Positions 58,305-64,000 of a stretch of DNA of 64,000 nucleotides are shown here, piece by piece; the first letter of the stretch is position 1; each line of letters starts with the position of its first letter. Made by a program: the position numbers and the translations under genes. The stretch is from Escallonia rubra (taxonomy: Eukaryota; Streptophyta; Magnoliopsida; Escalloniales; Escalloniaceae): positions 1 to 64,000 of the forward strand of contig JAVXUO010002860.1 of assembly GCA_033065855.1 (NCBI GenBank). Reading direction: 5' to 3'. The notes below the pieces were generated by a model. The model did not search any database and was not told the origin of the DNA. It saw only the letters and a program-made list of their open reading frames with translations.

Positions 58305-60165
58305 TGTTGGATATAAATCCGTTTAAATAATTTTTGGAGCAGAATCGCACTTTCTTACACAAAAGCAACAAGTATTACAATACGAATTTAATAATAACAC
58401 GTTACAATATAAAAAGAAAGATCTCACCGAACTATAGAATCAAGCCGAGGCTTTGTCCTAAAAGGTTTATTCGCGCTCCCCGGAGCCAATGGTTCGATGC
58501 GATGGGTTTCACAGCACGCAACCTCCAAGATTAGTCTATAGTACTATCCCCATTTGCACACACATGCAACGGAAACTCTTGTCCCTCTTGACTTTCCTCT
58601 TCCACAACTCACCAAATATCAAATTATAGAAGTACTAAAATATCAAAGTTTTGTAGTAGAATTTTGGGGTGAATAAATGGGAGTGTGTGTCTCGGATGTG
58701 TGTAGAAAATAAGTGAATGGTGTGTGTTTTAAAGTGTTGGCCGAGAAATATATAGGGTTAATTACACCTATGTCCCTGAGGTTTATGTGAAATTACAGTC
58801 AATGACACAAAGTTTCAAAAGGTAACAAACCGTGACCACAAACGTTAAAAAGATAACACTTATGTCCAGCCGTTAGGGATCCATCCAAAAAGCGTACTTT
58901 TTTTATGATGTCATAGATACGTATTCTTAAAATGACAACATTACCCTTACAGTGTATATACACTATATAGAAATTAAAAACTTTAATTTAAAAAGTTAAT
59001 TAGGATGAAACCCTAATTTCCAAATTTGGATCTCAATTCCTAATTCTCTCTATCTCTCTCATCTTTAACTCTAACATTCTCTCTTCTCCTCACCTGAAAC
59101 CACACCACAACCACGGTTGCACCAAACAAAACTCAACACTTCCATCGCCGGCCCCACTCCCCCAACGCCACTGCCCCTTCACTCCTCCACACTACCGCCA
59201 CCCCTTCCCTTACCCCCTCGCCCCTGAAACCCTACTCAGCCGCGACGTAGTCGGCGCCATCACCGCCCCCGACGGATCCTGATCTGACACCTCTCACTTT
59301 CGTACACCACCGACGACCAATCAACCACCATCATCCCCGCAATCAACAACCAGCATTCCCACGGCCTTCCATCACCCAGAGCTTTGAGTTCTGTTTCTTT
59401 TTTGTAATTAGTTTACTTAATTATTTAACTCAAATCGCCTCCAATTTCAGTGCATTGACCGGCGTTGGTGTTGCGTATGGCACCGGCGGTAGCGGCATGG
59501 GTGGGTAAGTAAAGGTGTGATTTTGGTATTTGGGTTGTAGGTGACGCCAGTTGGTTGGTCGACCGAGGTGGGTCATCTGGTGGCAGTGGATCAATGGAAG
59601 GCGGTGGTAGGCTAATTAGTGGTGGTTAGTGGTAGCGGCCACCATGGTGTTGGTTAGTTTGACGCAAAGAAAATGGAAGTGATTGCTGAATTGTGATGTT
59701 CCAAGTGATTGGGGTTAGAAAGTTGTGACAAATACAACAGAGAGCGGAGAGAAGGGAAAACAGAGAGGAGAGTTTGGTGCGGTGGTGGTGTTAAGGTGAT
59801 TGGAGTTGAAAAGAAAAACAGAGAGAGGATATCACTTTTACTTATGGGCAATATGGTCATTTTAACCCTTCCATAATGTATTTGTGTATTCCGTTAGGTC
59901 AAAGGACATAAGTGTTAATTTTTCAAACTTATGGACACGCGTGTAATTACACCTATATCTCAGTGACATAGGTGTAATTAACCCAAATATATATGCAGGG
60001 AATGAAGGAGTGAAATCTTGGAGCCAAAGGCTCAAAACTTGGGGCCAAAGTGTTGGCTTTGTGTGGAGCCAAAGCAAGAGAAGAGGCATCCGTGGCTTCT
60101 CCACAGCCCACCAAAGAGACATGGAGTGGGACCAAATTGTGTCTTGAAACACATAAAATTCAACA
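58305..60165. mobile_element. Solo LTR in the GSTU gene 3 promoter, with a nested Mutator-like element
   Basis: Begins TGTTGGATATAAATCC and ends AAAATTCAACA. The 5-bp duplication AAACA is perfect (58,300-58,304 and 60,166-60,170). About 622 bp remain after removing the nested 1,230-bp element and its target duplication. The interrupted promoter phrase is seen whole in gene 1 (CACCTATAAAACAATGCCAGG). There is no coding sequence. Confidence 0.82.
58755..59984. mobile_element. Mutator-like non-autonomous element with 9-bp target duplication
   Basis: Ends GGGTTAATTACACCTATGTC and GACATAGGTGTAATTAACCC. The duplication AAATATATA is perfect (58,746-58,754 and 59,985-59,993). The interior has a C-rich, proline-codon-like stretch (59,090-59,290) and GGTGG-rich sequence (59,470-59,650) of unknown origin. 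The end sequence resembles that of 28,389-29,650, so the two may be one group. Confidence 0.9.
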
Positions 60166-60269
60166 AAACAGTGCCAGGAATATTACCGAGAAAGTCTATA
60201 TAAGCTCCCAATTCCACCCAAGAACATCACCTAAAGACAGCCAGCCAGCCAGCCACAGAGAGAGAGAGA
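60166..60269 (+). promoter_or_regulatory. Core promoter and leader of GSTU gene 3
   Basis: GTGCCAGGAATATTACCGAG, then TATATAA (60,197-60,203) and the conserved CCCAATTCCACCCAAGAACATC leader. A CAGC microsatellite (about 60,238-60,256) and GA repeats precede the ATG. Only about 30 bp separate the LTR edge from the TATA box. Confidence 0.75.
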
Positions 60270-61120
60270 ATGGAGGAGCAAAGTGAAGTTGTGCTGTTTG
60301 GGATGTGGGCTAGCCCCTTCTGCGTCAGAGTTGAATTGGCTCTCAAACTTAAGGGCATACCCTACCAATACGTCGAGGAGGACTTGGAAAACAAGAGCGA
60401 TTTGCTCCTGCAATACAATCCTGTCCACAAAAAGGTACCTGTTCTGGTGCACAAAGGCAAGCCTGTTGCTGAGTCGATTGTAATTCTCGAATACATAGAC
60501 GAGTGCTGGAGCAACACCCCAAAGCTGCTGCCAGATGATCCCCATGAGCGCTCCAAAGTCCGCTTCTGGGCCGACTTTTACGATCATAAGGTAGTAATCG
60601 CGTTTCTTCACTTTTTTCTGGTCCATCAAGCGGGATAGCCTGAGACCCGAATCTCTGGCCATTCACAGAAAATGAAAGGCCTACATTCCTGGGTTTTCAC
60701 CCTCTATAATCTCTCTGTCGAAACTTTAGGATAACTGATGCTCTGTTTTCTTGAACACAGCTTATGGCAAGCAGCTTTGCTATCATCGCCTTGAAAGGCA
60801 AAGAACAGGAAAAGGCTATGGAGAACTTCTCAGAGGTGCTCAGTGTGTTTGAAGAAGGAATAGCCAGAGATTTCCCACAAAGATCTCCTTTCTTCAACGG
60901 TGAGACCCTTGGTTTGGTCGATATCATGGTAGCCTCGAATTCGTACAGCTTCAGAGTTTTTAGCGAAGTCGTTGGTGTCACTTTTGACGAGGAAAAGCAC
61001 TCGGCATTTTTCAAATGGGTGCATGCTCTGCAGGACTGCCATCTGATCAAGGAGGCGCTTCCTCCTCACGACAAAGTTGTTGCCAAATTCCGGAAGATGT
61101 TTCTCTCCCCAAAAGCTTGA
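60270..61120 (+). CDS. GSTU: Tau-class glutathione S-transferase, gene 3
   Basis: Exons 60,270-60,590 and 60,761-61,120 encode 226 residues. Ser15 (WASPF), KVPV and Glu68-Ser69 are intact, and the C-terminal helical domain is complete to the SPKA end. Exon 1 differs from gene 1 at only a handful of residues (for example EEQSE for EGQSD, DLEN for DLQN, TPKLL for TPRLL). Exon 2 differs mainly at its start ([10 protein letters not shown] against [10 protein letters not shown]). The role is as for other tau GSTs: cytosolic glutathione conjugation and stress response. Its coding sequence, intron and ~230 bp of 3' flank are near-identical to gene 1, but its upstream region differs because of the solo LTR, so expression may differ. 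Confidence 0.95.
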
Positions 61121-62522
61121 TCGCAAACAGAAAACAGAGCTTGTTTGCTCTGAAACTAAATAATGTGATTATTGTATCAAATATTATAAATTTGTATTCG
61201 GTTAAATGTGCTTCATGAAAAACAAGTATACTGTTGTCGATGAATTTCCGAAAATAAGACACATTAACATATATGTTGGTGTTTATCTTTCAATGGCGAG
61301 TGATTCTATGTGGATGCCTTCGAGTCCATGGCTACGATCAGAGGGATTAAAGAGGGAGAAAATGGGCATTGTGGACTTGCCTTTTTGTTCTCTTGATCTG
61401 GCTAGCATAGTCTTGCAGCTGAGGTAAGACTTCAGGCTAACATAATCTTGAAGAGACGTTATATGGTAGAGCTGGCCTAGACTTGAAAATGAATAAAGTT
61501 ATGTACATAAATTGTTTTCTCTCCAACTGATAGAACACCTGTTTCAACTTCGGTTGAACTATTGGACGTAAAGTATGTGATATGTTTAAAGATATGGATA
61601 CGTTGGGTAGACTACACCATGTAGCCTTTGTTGGCCATAGGATGAGCTTGTCAGCTTGACAGAATAAAAAATGAGAGAGAATTGGGAAAGTAATCTAGCA
61701 ATTCTGCTAGTTTTATACCATTCTTTTACTAGATAATTCACTCAAGAGAGAAGCATGGTAGATATGATGTGAACTAATTGCGATGTGCACTTATAATTGG
61801 TATTATGTGCCCTTTGTGACTCGATGAGATTGTTATAATCATCATTATTTGAGGAACAATATGTAACATAAAACTTGTAGGAAATGCATATAGTTTTATA
61901 CAAGTAATTTGCATGAATGGAGGAACATAGTTTTGAGCCATTTGAGTTTATAGTCCGGCAACTAATAAAATGAAAATAAAAATAAAAATAAAAAGCTTTT
62001 AGCATTGTATAAAGTTGGCATGGGTCACTAGACTTGATTTTCTGGTTTTGAGAACATTAAAATTTGTTTCAATTATATGTTCTACATGTTTTTGGGTTGA
62101 CATACGGATTTGAGAAAGATTGGAACTTCTTTACAAACATGATGTTTTCCTTTTTTAAGATGGGGCTGCTGCAAAGCCTGGCCTTAGGAAAAAGTCATGA
62201 AGTTGAAGGTTTGAATTTCTTTTGGGTGATCAAGAAGAGGTGTGGCAGAGAGAAGCGCGTCTCTCTCTTTCACCTGCCTTTCTGAAAAGCTGAAAGATGC
62301 TTTCTTTGTACTCTTTCTTCTTCACTCCAACTTGCAAGACTTTCAGGCTCTTTTACATGGCTGATTTTTAACCTTTTCTAGCTCCTTCACTACTTTCTTC
62401 CACATGCCCTTTTCACTTTCTGTGGTTGACTCGGCCTTACTCCCTTTTTTCTGTCAACCTGCTTTTTGTTGTTTTCAGCCAGACAGGCTTCTTCTTGTGT
62501 GGGCTTCTTGTAGTTTACCCTA
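61121..62522 (+). repeat. 3' flank of GSTU gene 3, shared with gene 1
   Basis: 61,121-61,350 equals 27,557-27,785; 61,686-62,457 equals 29,757-30,361 plus 31,511-31,829 without the Mutator-like insertion. Between them (61,351-61,685) is unshared AT-rich sequence. No gene is recognised. Confidence 0.8.
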
Positions 62523-63999
62523 ATGGCCGACTCTTTTAACAATGACCTGAACGTGACTGAAGCCGACAATGTGGACCTTCGACTCTATCACAAGTTGCTG
62601 ATTAGAAAATTCACTTATACGAGAATTTTTTCTGAAAAGAAAAAATTCAGAAAAGGGTGAGAGAATGCTCTGCTCGTGCTCAACAACCGATGCTCTGCTC
62701 TGCTCGTGCTCTGCTCGTGCTCAACAACCGATGCTCTGCTCTGCTCGTGCTCAGCAACGGCCCGTGGAACTTCTTTGATGCTCTGCTACTTCTTCAGCCG
62801 TGGTTTCAACGTGTGATTTACGCTACGGTCCAGTTCCCCACGACGGACTTATGGATGCAGGTTAGTGATATTCCGAGTGACTGCTACCATTTTTCTTTGG
62901 CTGAACGTATTGGATGGGTGGCAGGCTCAGTAATTGAAATTGACTGGTCTGAGAAACGGGTTCAAAATAAAGATTATTTCCGCATTAAAGTAAGGGTTTT
63001 TGTTGACGTGCCTCTGCTACCTGCCGTTTTTACCACTTTGATTGATGACCTGGTTGGTCAATGTTCCGATGCAAGTATGAACGCATTTTTACATCTTGCT
63101 ATCGTTGTGTGTGCATCGGACATGAAAACATTCACTGTCGAGCTTCACCTGTTGATGTGGTCGAACTGTTATCTAGACGAAATGCTCTTATACCCGGGAA
63201 AATAAAATTTTTCCATGCACTATATAAATGACTGCCAAATGTTTGCAAATTCCCTAAGAGCTCTACCAAACTCTGATTGGAATCGATCCTCTAGAATTGC
63301 TATTTCGTCGGATGCTGAGGGTACACACCTCACGCACCTTTATGACTCTTTTTCTCCAGCTCCTTCCATTGTCTCCAGTGATGACCTCAGTTTCGCAACC
63401 GCATCAAATTATTTACACTCCACTGCTGGATCTAATGCAGCCACCCCTAGGGATGAAGAAGCTTCAGGCTCCGAGGCTACGGTTGAGGCGCCAATGGAGG
63501 ACGGTAGTTTTGGAGGGGATATTGATCTTAATGGGAACTTACTCGACCAAGAGCAGCTTGAGGAATTAATTGCCGAATTAGAAGCTCCTGCAAATGACAT
63601 CGTTACACTACCATTGGGGAATTTTTTTTGATGGGATTATTGAAGATGTCATCATGGAAGATGCCTTTGAGGATCCAGTGGAAGGTGAAGCAATGGAGGA
63701 TTCGGAGTCCATTGTCCAGGATATGATTACAATTTCTGACTCTTCAACTGAGGAGATTTCACCGGAGGTACAGGAATCTGAAGTATTCCTGGAATCATCG
63801 GAAATGGTCATGACGTCGGAACAGGAAAAAAAGCCCAATATCCAGCAAGATCTTCAATCTTTATTACCTGAAAGGAAAGATATTAATTCTGGAGATCTTC
63901 ATATCCAGTCGAAAGATTTTTCATCATTCATTACGGCGCCACTTGAATCATCCCATCTTCTTATACCCACCGCGTGGGAACAGATATCTTCGTGGGATT
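62523..63999 (+). pseudogene. DUF4283-type ORF, probably LINE-related or a decayed host gene; runs off the window
   Basis: It starts MADSFNNDLNVTEADNVDLR at 62,523. After a CTCTGCTCGTG repeat (62,664-62,755) the frame reads GPWNFFDALLLLQPWFQRV, a WMQVSDIP motif, then WSEKRVQNKDYFRIKVRV. This is the fold order of plant DUF4283 proteins, which lead into a CCHC_4 knuckle region and often derive from LINE ORF1. An acidic Ser/Glu-rich region follows to the window end (DGIIEDVIMEDAFEDPVEGE). The frame is broken by the repeat, a TAA at 63,203 and a T-run near 63,621. Introns could explain part of this. No reverse transcriptase is visible inside the window. Confidence 0.6.
62664..62755 (+). repeat. 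CTCTGCTCGTGCTC coding-region repeat
   Basis: Three related units of GATGCTCTGCTCTGCTCGTGCTCAACAACC lie in tandem, with 5- and 6-bp sub-slippage. They sit where the DUF4283 domain should begin, and the reading frame changes across them. Confidence 0.85.
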
Positions 64000-64000
64000 G

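Overview
The window is nuclear DNA of a eudicot plant. The evidence is multi-exon genes with GT-AG introns, a plastid-type CPBP protease, a FEZ-like NAC transcription factor, tau-class glutathione S-transferases (GSTU), an endogenous caulimovirid and many plant-type transposons (hAT, Mutator-like, Tourist-like, TRIM, chromovirus). I cannot name the species from the sequence.

Layout. 1-7.1 kb: a ten-exon CPBP/CAAX-type membrane protease gene. 7.1-12.9 kb: gene-poor spacer with one old TRIM. 12.96-14.7 kb: a three-exon FEZ-like NAC gene. 15-43.6 kb and 57.6-62.5 kb: a tandem GSTU cluster built from a repeated segment. The segment holds a GSTU gene, its 3' flank, the last exon of ribosomal protein L34 (minus strand), a fragment of NAC exon 3, a spacer and the next GSTU promoter. 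Three GSTU genes can encode full-length 226-residue proteins (26,706-27,556; 37,918-39,443; 60,270-61,120). One copy is an exon-2 pseudogene split by a hAT element (15,958-17,439) and one is a 3' scrap (34,839). The middle gene carries two tandem copies of exon 2, the first broken and the second open.

Transposons have inflated the cluster: a Ty3/Gypsy chromovirus (19,350-25,292), three Mutator-like elements with long inverted ends (one carrying two histone H2B-tail fragments), two LTRs of one family with different satellite-like U3 repeats, a Tourist-like MITE exactly at an L34 stop codon, and a foldback element made of palindromes (43,760-45,497). From about 45.6 to 56.1 kb lies a decayed endogenous caulimovirid, itself split by a 594-bp insertion and a 3.6-kb solo LTR. 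A further solo LTR, carrying a nested Mutator-like element, sits about 30 bp upstream of the TATA box of the last GSTU gene. The window ends inside a DUF4283-type ORF that is probably LINE-related.

The host genes do not form a pathway. The GSTU copies are a detoxification/stress gene family in active birth and death; the protease and the NAC gene are unrelated neighbours. I found no convincing tRNA or rRNA gene, no CRISPR and no biosynthetic cluster. The most informative signals are how the cluster was built (microhomology chimera, exon duplication, transposon capture) and the unusual palindrome-rich element.
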